From positions 34,257,001 through 34,321,000 of the forward strand of contig NC_092591.1 in the NCBI RefSeq assembly GCF_047663525.1: a stretch of DNA of 64,000 nucleotides, read 5' to 3'. Below the pieces are notes generated by a model. It did not search any database and had not been told where the DNA came from. It saw only the letters and a list, made by a program, of their open reading frames with translations. Numbering within the stretch: the stretch's first letter is position 1; the number at the start of each line of letters is the position of its first letter. A program made the translations under genes and the position numbers. The DNA comes from Anas platyrhynchos. Lineage: Eukaryota; Chordata; Aves; Anseriformes; Anatidae. This document shows positions 1-12,500 of this stretch, piece by piece.

Positions 1-1943
1 CACTCCTGCAGGATCCTCAGTGGGGCTAGGCTCAATAAGGTGTCAATTTTGCAGAGACATTTACAGTTTGTTAGTTTCTGTGATCAAATACATCTACACC
101 AAACTTCAGTATGCCTAAAGATGCAGGAGTGAAGAGGTTTTCCCAAGTCAGAGTGGAAAAACTACTCCCTTTTATGTGACAGGGCAAACCATACACAAGA
201 TGGAAAAAAGAAAGACATTGCAAATAACATTTTAGACAGAAAAGCAGACAAAAAAAAAATAATGTTTTTGTCAACCAATTCCATATCTTATTTCAGAACT
301 CACCTGCGAATCACACTTGAAGTGCATGAAGACTTGTTCTCCCAGGGAAAGTTTGGCTATATCGAAATACACCGTGAAGAGGTGATCGTCTTGAGTAACT
401 ACATCCTTATCATACAGCCCCAGCTCCAGCACATTCTGGGAAGGGAAGCACATTGTAAATATGAAAGGAGTCATTTAAAGCAGTAGATCCCTTTTTTATT
501 TGGCTTCTGTGTTGAGTGAGAGGAAGTAAAGAAAGAGAGAAGGAATGGAAGCAGGAAAAGGGGAAATGAACTCCATGCACGTCTGCCTACAAGAGGCATG
601 AGGAGAAATTAGACATCTCGAAGGTTATATTCTACCCATGGCTAAATGATACACTTGTCTATCACGGCATGGAAAAATATCATAAGGGTAAGCTTTATTC
701 TCACATTTTTCTGCATATTTCTTTGCCTCACAGGAAAATTACATATGTCTGCTTTGGAAAAGGATGAAACTTGGCAGTTGTTCCCTAGATCACAGTTAAC
801 AGTGAAGTCCCAGCTCAGTACCTTGACCTGACCCTGGATTCTGAAGTAGAAGGTTTCATTCCAAACTGGATCTTTGCAATTCTGGATGACTTTCGTCTGA
901 AATTTCTCAGTTGAGGCAGTTGGCAACCACAGGCTCACGTAGCAATCAGTCTGGCTTACTGTATGTTAAAAAACACAAACACATCTAAAGTCATAATTTG
1001 CTCTAGACGAATAAATGACTTGAACGTGAAGTTTTGCTTTCAAAGAGAGACACTGTGATACATGATGTCATATTTGTCCAACACAAATGTTATGATTTAG
1101 GTAATAAGGATGGAGAAAAAAGACGTGGAAAGGGACATCATTATTCTCATTAATAAATGTAATTAAAATATAATAAATGCATTAAACCAAAGGTTTTTCT
1201 CCTTCTATGTCATCAGTCAGATTGGCCCACTACAAAAAAAAAAAAAAAAGAGTCTGTGGCACCCCATGCCATCACATGGGCTGCCAGTTTGCTTATCTTT
1301 CAAATCTGGGAGCCAGTTTCAGCTCTTGCAAAAGGGACAGCTCTGGTGGAACCAGAGAGCTGGACTGTGGAGCGGGGATCCAGAGAACAAATAAACACTG
1401 AGGTTTCTCTTGAATTTTAGCACTGCAGAAATGCAGAAGAGCAGACTTCAGACGCAAGTACTTGCCTTGAGAGAAGAAATGCAGAAGAGCAGACTTCAGA
1501 CACAAGTACTTGCCTTGAGAGAAGCTAAATTGCACTGTCAGTTTATTAACATATACAAGTTGCTACTCAGCAACACCACAGTGACTTTGTCAGCAGGTTT
1601 GGAAGGAAATTAGATGTGATATTAGCGATGTAGGGTACTTGCGTCAAGTGCCAGATTTGTTGTAATTAGTAACAAATTGCAAGGTCAAAGCTGTAGTAAT
1701 ATCATGTTACCAGATGAGAATTGTGTAGCAAGTGAGAAATACATCCCAATACATTAACCAACATGGCCGAAGGATGCTTGGACAAATGAATAGGAAGGAG
1801 GGTAAAATGAACTATGAAGAGTTTATAGCAGAGGGTAGTTTTCCAAGCCTTTCATCCAAGTAGTAGTTTAGGACAACCATATCACCCCGTGCCTGGAAGG
1901 GATAAGGAAACAAAGTGATTGCTTCTATTTAAGCCAGACAGAA

Positions 1944-1991
<48 letters not shown>

Positions 1992-4900
1992 TGATTTTTG
2001 CTTAAGTAAATCTATAACCTTCTATTACATTTCAGCTGCAGGCCATCAGAAGTGAACCTAGAAATAGTAACGACACCTAACAGTGTTTAATCTGCAAAAG
2101 CTGGTACTCAGGGAATCAGGGTGTGGTCCTTTGGATTAGCTGCCGTTTAGAAGCTTTAAGTACAGGCTAACTTTGAGATAATACTACTCCACTCTCAGTG
2201 CTTGTTCCGTTATTCCAACCGGTTTGTGTCTTTCGTTTGATGAATATTCTCCAGAGGAAAACATATGAGATCATTCTGCATTTTTTGCTTCTAACAGAGT
2301 AGCTGCTTTCCCTGTTCCCTTTAGGGATGCACAGAAATACGTGCAGTAGGTCCAGCTGTGACCTTATACAGTCATCTCTGCACAGAATGGGGTGAATGCA
2401 AAGAAGAGAAACACACTGTGTTCATTGCTGGCACAAGCATGCCAGTGGGAGATTTTTCCCATCCAAGAAAAAATCTAGAAAGCCCTTTTTCTTGGAGCAG
2501 GACTCTCTTGTAATCCATGAAAAGTAGGAGGCACTGTAAAGAGCACTACAAATACTTAATACTTACAGACATCTGCCTGGTGGATATTTCTTGCTCTTAT
2601 GATTCTTATAGTCAGTAAGTAACATGGAGATGATTCTGTCTGCAAGAAAAATATAAAACCACACGCAAAATACTAGCGTGAATCCTAAAGGAAAACAGCA
2701 TATTTATGAGTTAGAAATGATCAAAGGAGACAAACACCCAAATCATAAACAACTTACTTGGATTTTCTGGGTAATTTAGAAATGGTCAGCACATTGTTTT
2801 TTCTAGTATTATCTAAATCATATACTAGGCTGAAAGGTTTCTCTTCTGTTATAGCATAGGATGCAGATTTAAATAATTATAGGGAATTCCTTTGCTTTCT
2901 AACTAAAATCCAGCTACACAAAGTGGTATGATTTAGATTCATTTTGGGAGATATTTTGAATTTCAAAGGTAGAAAATGAAAAGCTGCTTTGGGCTTTTTG
3001 CAAGTGATAAAATTATCATTGTGGGAATCAGCTCCCATCCAGCTATTACATGAATTTGGACTCCTAGGCTACAAAATATGATTTTCTCATATTCCTGCTC
3101 TTTAAACATACAGTACTCCCAGTACTGTATGGAAATTCATAGGCTTGATGGAATATATGCCCATGTGGTGTCTCCCATAATGTTTAGCCCCAACTGCAGC
3201 TAGAGCTAACAAATATATGTTGTCCATACTGGGAGCAATTAACAAGTAGATTAGTGAAGAATAAGGTAAATGTAACCTTAATGTAACCAAAGCACTCAGT
3301 CCCAGGAAAAGCCACAACAGCACTGGTGCTGTTCAGCTGCATTGCCGTTGGCTGTGTGCACAAATCAAGGATGTCAAACCCCAGCTGAGGATCCAAAGTG
3401 CAGCTCTGGATACAACCATCCACTTGCATTCATGTCTAAAACCTAATTCTAAAGCTACAGAAATGAGGGAGCTACAGGTGGAAAAGGTTCATAACATAGC
3501 CAAAATGTACAGTAATTGCAGAAAGTTGAGGGTGCTGTGAAAGCCCTTGATGCTCAGTGAGGACAGAGCAAAGGTGACGGAAAGTGAAAGCAGATATTGA
3601 AGAATACGTCCTGTACTATCTGTAGTTTTCTGCTTAGTCAGTTTTTACTTTACTTTAAAGCCCTCTTTGCAGATTTATAAGAATTGCTGACCTTGTTTTT
3701 GCTATATAAAGCTACTTTACAAAGCTGCCTGTCAGCTGTTGAAAAGCAGGCAAGTGTGGGTTACAACTGCAAAGTGGGGAGCACAGAGCCCCTCAGGGGA
3801 ACTGGGCTGCCAGGGCTGCCAGGCAAGGGGCTGCAGTCTGGAATGAGGAAGAGGAGTGAGGAAGGGTTGGTGCTAGCAGCCAGTGGCTGGCTTTGGAGAA
3901 GACATTCTCCTGGAAAGGCTCAACTGTTCAAGGAACTGGGTTCCCTGGAGTGACCCTTGTGGCCTGTGCTGATACAAAAGCAGCAGAGAGGGAGTACAGA
4001 TTGAGCCAAGTGCTCAGGCATGTGACACCCTGCCATAACCAGCGAAGCTTGGCTTAGGCACAACAGAGGTATAAATCATGAATGGATCAAAACTCCATTG
4101 GCAGCTGAAAGGATTGGTTGTTCCTTAAACTGTAAGCACAACACTCGCTGCTCTGCATCTTAACTCAGCTCTGTTCCTAATTATTATTCTAATAACTATT
4201 ATTCCTTAGGCACTGTTCCTAATTATTATTAAATGGAGTAAACTAGAGAGAAAAAGCACAAAAATCTATTTAAGCACGTCTGGTCCTAAGAGCAAAGGTT
4301 TCACATAACATGCTTAGCTGGGATTTTTTTTTTTTTTTTTTTTTTCTTTTTTTAGAGGCCAGAAGTAAGATTAATCCAGGAAATCAGGTGTTGAAAAGCC
4401 TCTTCAGGATTGTGACATGCTCTTTGTGGGAGTAAGTGGTTTGATTTTACAGTTACTGCTACCTACTCTGGCAGTAAAATTGTCCTTATGCTTTGGCAAG
4501 ACATATGGAGCAGAAAGCCTAATCAAATCCATCCTTGTAAAATTATTAATCTTATCCAAACAGGATTAATTTTCCCTTTGCCAAGGATAGAAAACAACAG
4601 CAGGACTTGAACGTGAAGCAAGACTGTGTAAGCAAAGTGATAAAACGATAAGCTGGATGGTGTTATGTGGAGGCAGCTGGATGGGTTATGAGACCTAATT
4701 AGACTGCTCAGCAGACACTGAAACCTATCTCTTCTCACCAGGGCTCCACCCAGCAGAACAGTCTCTTCTACAGTTTTCTTTTAAAATTCTCCTTTATGGT
4801 ACCTTTGTAGCCAAAGTCCACTGCTCCGCATCAGGATTCAGCCGCATAATTCCTTCTAGTGCACCAGTTTGGGTGATCAGCTCCTGCAACAAGAAGGGCC

Positions 4901-5578
4901 AACGTTACCCCTGGAAAAACCATCCTGTCTCTTATCAGCAATCCTCATTAGGAATTCACAACTGCAGAGCAATGAACGGGAGCCCACGGTTGGTGCTGCC
5001 CATGAGCCCTCAGCAGGTAAAGATCCTTCCAGCTGTGCCCAACACCGCTGCCCGCGCTGTGCTTGTCCCACCAAGGCTGGGCAGGGGCGTAGCAGCCAAG
5101 CAAGGTCCACCCTTTGCGTGACACACCGGCAGGGACGACTGCTCCTAGCTCTGGCTGTTAAAGGAACAGCAAACCTGCCTCTAGTAACACACCCTGTAAT
5201 TAATTCTTCACCTTAAAGTGCATCTCTATTCTACTCAATACTTTTTTCTAAGGTTGCATACGGCACGTTTCTGAAATGAAGAAAACCCCAACATATACAA
5301 AATACTCCTTTAGTAATCAAACTTTTATTCCCCAAGCAGTTTCCCTTTCCTTCCATGGCTTGCTCTCATTTTTAATTTCCATAATGAGTTCTTGAAGCAC
5401 TGACTTTCTTATTCCTGTGCAGAGTCACTTACAGTCATTAATAGGTCGAGAAAGCAGTCCCATCTGTGCACGATGTGCAGCATAACCTGCTGAAGTCCCA
5501 GATGCCTTGTTTTCTCTCACCCTTCTTACCTGAGACAAAACACCACCTGGCTCCATTGTGGCTGCTGTTACATACATG
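1..5578 (-). CDS. PLA2G4E: Gene 1: PLA2G4E-like cytosolic phospholipase A2, 5' part only (N-terminal tail and C2 domain)
   Basis: Five coding exons are visible in transcript order: 5531-5578, 4803-4883, 2567-2639, 822-958 and 304-435. All are flanked by AG/GT and joined in frame, giving about 150 residues from the inner ATG (157 from the outer). The product begins with a short tail, then a type IV cPLA2 C2 domain whose residues closely parallel human PLA2G4E ([29 protein letters not shown]-like, NVLEL, QDDHL). The C2 domain would bring the enzyme to membranes when Ca2+ rises. The exon expected next (a 41-nt E/L/V-rich exon in genes 2 and 3) is absent before position 1, so the lipase part lies off the left edge and I cannot say whether the gene is intact. 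A TATA promoter lies just upstream at 5667-5695. Confidence 0.88.
304..435 (-). CDS. PLA2G4E: Gene 1 exon 5 (C2 domain, third Ca2+ loop)
   Basis: 132 nt, phase 0-0, encoding 44 residues that begin NVLELGLYDKDVVTQDDHL and end VFMHFKCDSQ. The Y-D-x-D acidic loop is the third Ca2+-binding loop of the C2 domain. Donor GTGAGT, acceptor CCCAG. It is the same length as gene 2 exon 5. Confidence 0.93.
822..958 (-). CDS. PLA2G4E: Gene 1 exon 4 (C2 domain core)
   Basis: 137 nt. The split codon gives Leu, then [15 protein letters not shown] and [17 protein letters not shown]. The loop Asp (TD-CYV) and the WNETF strand are hallmarks of group IV C2 domains. Donor GTACTG, acceptor TACAG. By eye about 80 percent of bases match gene 2 exon 4. 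Confidence 0.94.
1433..1530. repeat. 48-bp tandem duplication
   Basis: Two adjacent copies (1433-1480 and 1481-1528) beginning GCAGAAGAGCAGACTTCAGA differ at very few positions (for example GACGCAAG versus GACACAAG). The low divergence suggests a recent local duplication inside an intron. Confidence 0.9.
1948..1988. repeat. Poly-A run of 41 nt
   Basis: Uninterrupted adenines in gene 1 intron 4. No recognisable retroposon body precedes them, so this is recorded as a simple repeat only. Confidence 0.9.
2567..2639 (-). CDS. PLA2G4E: Gene 1 exon 3 (C2 domain, first strand)
   Basis: 73 nt with a TTGCAG acceptor and a GTAAGT donor. It encodes [18 protein letters not shown] followed by IHQADV, the first beta strand and start of the first Ca2+-binding loop of the C2 domain. 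It is the same length and phase as gene 2 exon 3 and nearly identical in its first residues. Confidence 0.9.
2640..4802. other. Gene 1 intron 2
   Basis: About 2.2 kb between exons 2 and 3. It contains a T-run at about 4325-4345 and an imperfect duplicated CTGTTCCTAATTATTATT motif near 4170-4230. No exon or RNA gene is recognised. Confidence 0.6.
4803..4883 (-). CDS. PLA2G4E: Gene 1 exon 2 (N-terminal tail)
   Basis: This 81-nt phase 0-0 exon lies between a TTGCAG acceptor and a GTACCA donor. It encodes 27 residues starting ELITQTGALEG and ending EQWTLATK. It is open, frame-compatible with exons 1 and 3, and lies where the acidic exon 2 of gene 2 lies, but shares no sequence with it. I do not recognise a domain in it. 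Confidence 0.6.
5531..5578 (-). CDS. PLA2G4E: Gene 1 exon 1 (start codon exon)
   Basis: Two in-frame ATGs are possible: one at 5578 (MYVTAATMEPGGVLSQ) and one at 5557 (MEPGGVLSQ). The inner one has the better context (ACAATGG); the outer has G at -3. The exon ends CAG before a GTAAGA donor, in phase 0. It has no resemblance to the first exon of gene 2. The exon was inferred from its position below the promoter and from in-frame joining to the next exon, so transcript support is needed. Confidence 0.6.
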
Positions 5579-5666
5579 TCCAGCGTTATCTCTCGCAATG
5601 CAACTTCACATCTCCCAGCTTCCAGAGGCACCAATAGGTTAAATGTCTCAAATGCAGGTGAGCAAC

Positions 5667-5695
5667 TATTTTATAAACTGACTCAGAGCCCCACC
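5667..5695 (-). promoter_or_regulatory. Gene 1 core promoter: CACCC box, AP-1 site, TATA box
   Basis: Read on the minus strand, this holds GGTGGGGC (a CACCC/KLF-type box), then TCTGAGTCAG containing a perfect AP-1 consensus TGAGTCA (5679-5685), then TTTATAAAATA (TATA). The first and last blocks recur at identical spacing upstream of gene 2. A start site about 30 nt downstream would lie near 5640, leaving a 5' UTR of roughly 60-85 nt. Confidence 0.6.
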
Positions 5696-8600
5696 TCTGC
5701 CTGATTTCTTAAACCCAGCTATTCCCCTCCCATTTTCTTATGCTAGGAAACTGAACTTGTGGTAGTATAAATAAATAATTAAAAAAAAACTTCTCTCTGT
5801 ACAACGGCTGGAAGTATGCTGTTTGAGTGACTTTGCCCAACACTGGCCAAGGGGCCAACAATGCCCTTTCACCTGAGCAGTGAACTTTCCACTTAGCAAA
5901 GCCCCAGTAAGATGCAGAAACAGTACATAAACTAAATGCAGTTAATCTGTTATAGTAAGTAGACAGGATACAACAGCTAATAGGAGGAAGAAAAAAAAAA
6001 AAAAAAAAAAAAGGACAATAATATTGCTCTCATACTAAACAGTTCGCAAAAGCCAGCTGAAAGGTTTCTGTATCACCTCTCTGTGCACTCCCACGCTTAG
6101 GTGTGCAGAGCAGGCACACTCACATGGTGTTTTGTCTCTACTCTGCCAAGGTCCAACAGGGTTGGGTCTCTCCCCAAGCAGTTGTATCCTTTTCCCCTCC
6201 TTTCCTATGGCTTGTTATTATTACTTCTGTTTAGATGAAGAGTCCCGAAGCCATGATTTTCCTTAGCTTAGCTCCACCCCTGTAAATACTTCTGTGCTGC
6301 TTTCCAGTTCAGATTGACTCTGTCTGCGACCTGGCTCCTGTGACTGACCCAATAAACCCTGCCAGCCAGAGGCACAACACAGCACTGTCCACCCACTGCC
6401 TTCTGCACCACCAGTGGGAGGACTCCTGGGCTCCCTTACAAATCCACCACTGCAGTGGAACACCTGTGTTGGCCTCTGCTAGCACCCAGCTAACCCCTAT
6501 GTTACAAGCAGGGCTCCCAGCTCACTGGAAAGGGATTAAAGGGAGCATCAAAGGCTGTTGTACCTTCAGCAGGTTAGAGCAGAGGAAAATCACTGGGTAA
6601 GAGAATCCTTCGGCATCCCTGTTCTGCTGGTGTATTACCTATGAGCAAAAAGTTAGCTATTTCCTGACCATTCCTGGGCTTACTTGTTAAATATTGTTAC
6701 TAGCCAACACAATTCCTCTGCACATTCCCATGCTGCCCATTCCCATGCAAATATCACCAGTCATCACAGTCACCTCGGTAGAATAAATTTTTGCTATAGG
6801 CTATGTCGTTTCACAACACAGTGGAGGATTGTGTCTACCTACCTGGCGTGTTTCCTCTCTATGCCAGTTGCAATTAGGTAGCTTGATGAAATGCATTTTT
6901 CATTAGATCATAGAAAACCCTTGGCAACATCAGCATCTTTCAGCCACAGTTAAAGGCAATACCCTATTATGACAACTTCCTGGAGAGCTAAGCTAAAAAC
7001 CAGGACTGGGGCTCTGAATATGTCACATCCACAGTGCCAAAAAACTCTCAGAGGCCGACAGCAGGGCTCTGCCATCCCACTTTCCCCCAGAAAATGAGGC
7101 ACACCAAATAGGAGAAGCCTGGTGGAGCACCATGTAGTCCTAAAAACACTGGGGTGTCCAGCAGAAAGCATGTCAGCAGAGGTGACACAAGACTGAGGCT
7201 GCCTGGTAGGACATTTGGGGAAGGTGCAATCACTCCTCCATTTTCACAAATAGCATTTGCAGTTCCACATCAGAGACATCCCTTGCAGGAGGGAGGGACA
7301 TAGCTCTCTTTGTACTCCTGCAGTCGTCTCTGAGACATTCTTTTGCTCACAATGCTCATGGCAATTATTTGGGACACACTGATGCTCTTTGCTAAAAACA
7401 GTTTTGCTTTCCTAGAACAAGGAACTCATTGTGAACCTGAAGCATATTACTAAAATGCCTGAATATGTGGAGCAAGGCAGAATTTTCATTTTGCAAACAA
7501 GCCTTTATTGTCCAATATTGTATACACAACATTTTTGCATGTAACTAACATTTCCTAAGAGCTGGAGGTGACGTGAGTTTATGGCCAAAACTTGTGTTTA
7601 TTTTTTTTCACACCAGAGACTTCAGGTTCCAGTGGAGGCAATTCCCAGGGTTATATGCAGAGCATATAGCAGTGTATTTTAGATTATGACTCATGAAACT
7701 AGAATAGAACAAAAAAACTTGGCATAAGTGTATATTAGTTCAAAACTCAAAGGGTTTTAAATGTTAATGTTTACACTCTGATTTATAGGCTTGCAATCAC
7801 ACTACATATGCACAAAAAATAGTTTAGTTTGACATCCTAAATGACAAAAGCATTGGAAAAAGTAATTTTTGAACCCCTTTTTAAAGATAAGTTTGACATT
7901 TTTCCTTGCCAAAATAGGAACCCCCAGAAAGTCATTTTGCACCAAGCCAAACACATTATTTGATTATAAATGAAGCTTGTTATTTTCAGGTTGGGTTCCC
8001 TGGGCTTACGAGGTAGGCTATCTATTAAAAAGAACTTATGTTTCAAAACAGAGATGTTATGGAAAATATTAATATGAAATGTTTCAACTTACCCAAGCAT
8101 TTTTCCCTGGTTTATTTCAGACACAGATTATTACATCTAGGTAACTTGTTTAGCTGATAGATTTTCTCACTGAATAGACTTTTTTCCCCAGTTCCCCAAA
8201 TTTTCTCAGTTGTCATCAAGACACAGAATTTATTAATATAAATGTGTATTTTCAATTTGACTTGCTCCTGGAATGCAATGGTTGTTATAGATTTATAATT
8301 TTTACAGCTCACCCTCAGCACTTTCAAGAGTTCAGAAAAGACACTTTCCATAAAAGGGAATATGAAAAAAAGGTACGTCCCAATCTATTTAAACAAATTC
8401 CATTGAGTTACGTAACAAAGTTGTTAGTTTTTTATGCTCTAGTGGAAGTTAAATATGTTCATTTCAAGCACATATTTCTTTTTCCTTTAAGAAAAGAAGT
8501 TCAGTATGAGAACTAACTCAACTGGGAAAAAAATCCCATTTTTTTTTTTATTTTGAAAGATTCAAAATAAAATTTTGACTTTTTTATATCAACACAATCA

Positions 8601-9377
8601 AAACTGACATAAATTCAAAGGAAATTCTGATGTGCCCCATTGATATCTTGCAATGGAAAAAAGAAAGAGAGAGAAAAACAAAACACAACAAAACAAGAAA
8701 ACTCCTACAATACTTCCTCCTAGACTGCTCCTTCCAATCTATGTGTGGTGCATTCACAGTCCAAGATTGCTCTGGAGATAAACGTGATTCACAGGACTGG
8801 CTGTGTGCACACACTTGTCCCTACTACATTTCCCACCTCTTCAGCTGCTCTTCAGTATACTTGCAAAATAGAGTCAACTCAGGGATCTGATTCCAGCTTC
8901 CAGTCGTGCCTCAGGTTTTCTTCATTTTTCCAGGTTTGGATGCATGTTGTGTTCCATGAAGAAAAGTTGTAGGGAGCAGACATTCACACCCATACCCCCT
9001 TCTTGTGGCCTGTCAGTTGTTAGCTGGGTTGTATTACTGTAGCACTTTGGTGTTAGAAAATGTTTTTCCTATATGTAATATAATAAATTAGGCTTAAAAT
9101 AAGACCATTTTAAAAATATAGCAAGGATTTTAGGTAAAGAGTGTTCTACAGACAACCTTAATTTAGGGAATAAAACATATGTAAAGATTTTCCAGGCAAC
9201 GTCTTTGCCTAAAGAAGCCACTTCATGGGAATGAAAATAAAATAAAATAAACACTAAGCCACCTGGGGCAGTTTCTTTCTGTAGCGCAGAATGGCCACTG
9301 TTCAAAAAGCTACGTTCTTCCTGTGTGCTAGAGCATGAAAAACTCCACCAAGAAGACATAGGCAATCAGATGTGTGA
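5696..9377. other. Intergenic spacer between the gene 1 promoter and the gene 2 stop codon
   Basis: About 3.7 kb holding upstream sequence of gene 1 and the 3' UTR of gene 2. It has an A-run at about 5990-6012. A minus-strand AATAAA (8547-8552) is a possible poly(A) signal for gene 2, but it sits in a homopolymer and is weak. No further gene is recognised. Confidence 0.55.
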
Positions 9378-9583
9378 TTAGCACATGTTTTGCCTTCTTT
9401 GCATTGCTGTTTGCAAGGCCTGCATAATCATCTGTGAGTTATTCAGGATATTGTATTCACTGAGGTTCAGCAGCCGGCGGTAATTCTCATCAGTATATCT
9501 GACCGAGAACATGCAGTAGGGGGAACAGCGACTGGTCAGATCAAGTTGGCCTCCTTCCATCTCTGAGCAACAGCGCTTGACAC
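9378..9583 (-). CDS. PLA2G4E: Gene 2 exon 21 (C-terminus and stop)
   Basis: 206 nt ending TAA. Residues 805-872 run [58 protein letters not shown] and RRQNMC. The SEYNILNN motif matches human PLA2G4E. The tail is only weakly basic, whereas the mammalian tail is polybasic and binds phosphoinositides. Acceptor CTCCAG. Confidence 0.96.
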
Positions 9584-12500
9584 CTGGAGAAAAATAATAA
9601 GTTGTTGCTGTAGCAAGGTGTGCAACAAGCCCCCAAGAGGGGGGCTTTCCTCCAGGAGAGAAGTCACTGTGTTTAAATGCCCCAATAATTCAGTCATTTA
9701 AGGCCACTCCTAGTCAAAGGCACATTGTGTGCATGAAGCAATGAGGGCAAAAGGAAAAAGTAAGGGATAACACTGGAGGTGAGGGGGAAGACTGATCTTG
9801 ACATTGCAGGATTTGAGCCTGAAAGCCAGGTGCCCTACCACTTACACTTGACAATGTGCATCCTCAAACGTAGAATTAAATCCCTGGACAGCACAGAACA
9901 AATGCAGGGGGCTATACTTCTCCCATGATTTTTTCTTTTAACTAGCTAGCAACACTTTATGTTACAAATGGGAGTGACGTGAAGGTAAACACCATGCAGA
10001 AGACAAGGGATGTGTCTAACCTTTTAGGGCCACAAAGATGACATAGCAACTTTGACTGGAATGGAGAAAGAAAATCTAATTAGCTAAAGCACTCCCTGAT
10101 GAAACCAGCTGAAAAGACAGCCAGCAGCAGGGAAATAAGGCTCTTTCTGAGTCAGGGAAGTGGGTAGCATTGTTGTTTATTTAATATTTTGCCACCACTT
10201 TTAACTTACCAGGTGCTTTGTACTCTCGGAAAGTATCATTCACAAGTGGAAGAAAAATCACAATGGGACATCTTGGCATATCTGAATCTTGGAAGATATA
10301 GCACTCCTTTAGATTTTTCTTATCTTCATCACTCAAAGAAATTCTGGGGAATGGGATATTCTGCTCCGAGTAGTATTTGCACGCCTTATCTAGAGACTAG
10401 AGTACCACAGATATGATCAGCATTAAAATTCAGCTTGGATGTCCTGAAGTCCAAAACTAGTTATTTACCATTCAGGTTTAGAGATTAAATCCAGAGAGTG
10501 GGTTCCTTCTTATGAAGGGTTGCTATACACAGAAATACCACGTACTGTAACCAAAATACTAATCACAAGCTGTAAACACAATTTCAGAGTTAGAGAATTC
10601 ATGCAGGATGCTGCTTTGTAAAAACATAAAAAGTTAGAAGCTTAGAGTAAAATCATGTAGTGTTAGCAAGTGAAAAATCCCACTGCATAGAATTAATCAG
10701 AAAAATGAGCCACAGTAAGAAAACATTTAAGGTATCTTACTACATGCTTAGAAGCCAGGAGATAACAAAGATCGAATGTGCAATTATATCAGTGTCTGTG
10801 CAGGCATTATAGCAGTGTTCCTTTAGATTAGTGTTTTACTGAGAAATTCTGAAGTACTAGGCTATACAGTGCCTAAATAATAAATAATACTAAATTTCTA
10901 ACAAAACTCAGTTTTTGAGGTGTAAATACCCAAACTCTTTTTCTGGAAGGCTTTGTAGACAGCTAATTAGTTTTATCTCTAAGAAACTGGAATTTCTGCA
11001 GGAAGATGCCTGTAATTTAATTTTCCTAGTGACACCTTATTTCCCAGCCCAGAAATAACATCTGCCCTTGACTGTCCACTTAGCCCCTTTTGTATTCTAT
11101 TTTAAGTTAAAAGAAATTGCTCCTTATTTTTACGCATATTCCTGTGCAGGATCTGGAAATCTGCCCAATACAGCATAAATCTTTAGAGGTTCTTCCCATC
11201 ATTCTGGAAGAGACTGTGCTGATGTCCTCTTGAATAATTCAGTACATTCATAAGTCAGTGAGAGAGATTCCAGGAGAAGCAGGAAGAAATAGGAAAGAAT
11301 TATTACAGTCAAAAACATAACCCTGGAAGAACAGTTCCATCAAAAAGTCCTTCTCTGGTGTCCATGGCTCCTATGTCCATGTCCATAGTCCTTCTCTAAG
11401 CCATGGCTCCTAATAGCAAGATAATCTGAAGAGGGATCTATTTAAAGGAATGACTGACATCAAAGAGTCTGAAATGAGGATTTAGAGAATTTAGCAGATT
11501 AATTTCTCCTTCCATTGAAAAAGAAATCAATAACCTCCTCTAGCATTTGAAGACGGGGATACAGTAATTAAAAACTGAACAATTGAAATAACTAGTAGTT
11601 CTCGGTGCTACAGACAAGCAAAAGGAGAGACAACACACTGTAACAAGATCCTCCTCACCGTTGTATGTGATCCAGTAGTATAACTTAAATATATGATGAC
11701 ATCCACTTCCCTCTGTGGCCTTAAAAGTGGTGGACTGCTGGTGTTGATGAAAAATCCAGCATCTATCATACCCAGGAGATTGGGATTTTGCATCAGCTGG
11801 TTGGGACGTGAGTCTAACACAGTGTCTAAATGGAATATAAGAAATGATATGTTGGTATTTTGACAGAGAAAAAATGCAAGGTGGATCTGACCATCTCACA
11901 GACCTGGTTTAATTTCATTGTCATAATACAGGAATGTCATATAGGCATGGGAGGGACTTCAAAATGCCACCCAAATTATTGTTCTTAAAAATCTTCTATA
12001 TTGATCTTCCAACCAAGTTATTCCAGTAATATGCCATACTCATTAGCATCCATAAACAGTATCTGATCTTTAAACTAAATCTTTCTAGCTTCATTTCAAA
12101 CATTGTTTCATGTTTCATCCATCATTGATATGAAGTACAAAATATCCTTGTCCTTTTTTACATATAGGTTTATGTTTCCCCCTTGTTCCACTGTCCTTTG
12201 GACTACAAAGTCCCACTCCTTTCAGGCTTTCTCTCATACATCATATATTCTGTGATATTCCAGTTGCATCTGAAGATAGAGGCACAGCCTTGCTGAATTA
12301 AGATGTCTCCCTTGTTCTCTTTGCTCTTTCCTACCTTAAATATGGTTCTGTCAGCAGCAAGTCTGCCCACTCAATCTGGGCCACAGACATCTCAGCTAAA
12401 CCGCATAAACATACACTAATATTTAAAACCAAACTTAAATATTTGACAACTTTTAGTCTTTTCTCTCCATCCAGAAACAAACAAACAAACAAACAAACAA

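Larger units (their letters stand above)
959..2566. other. Gene 1 intron 4
   Basis: About 1.6 kb without an exon I can support. It holds a 48-bp tandem duplication (1433-1530), a 41-nt adenine run (1948-1988) and otherwise unremarkable unique sequence. Confidence 0.7.

Noticed and set aside
1207-1613. Short open frames over the 48-bp duplication
   Set aside because: The repeat contains no stop in one frame; the duplication of a peptide is a by-product.
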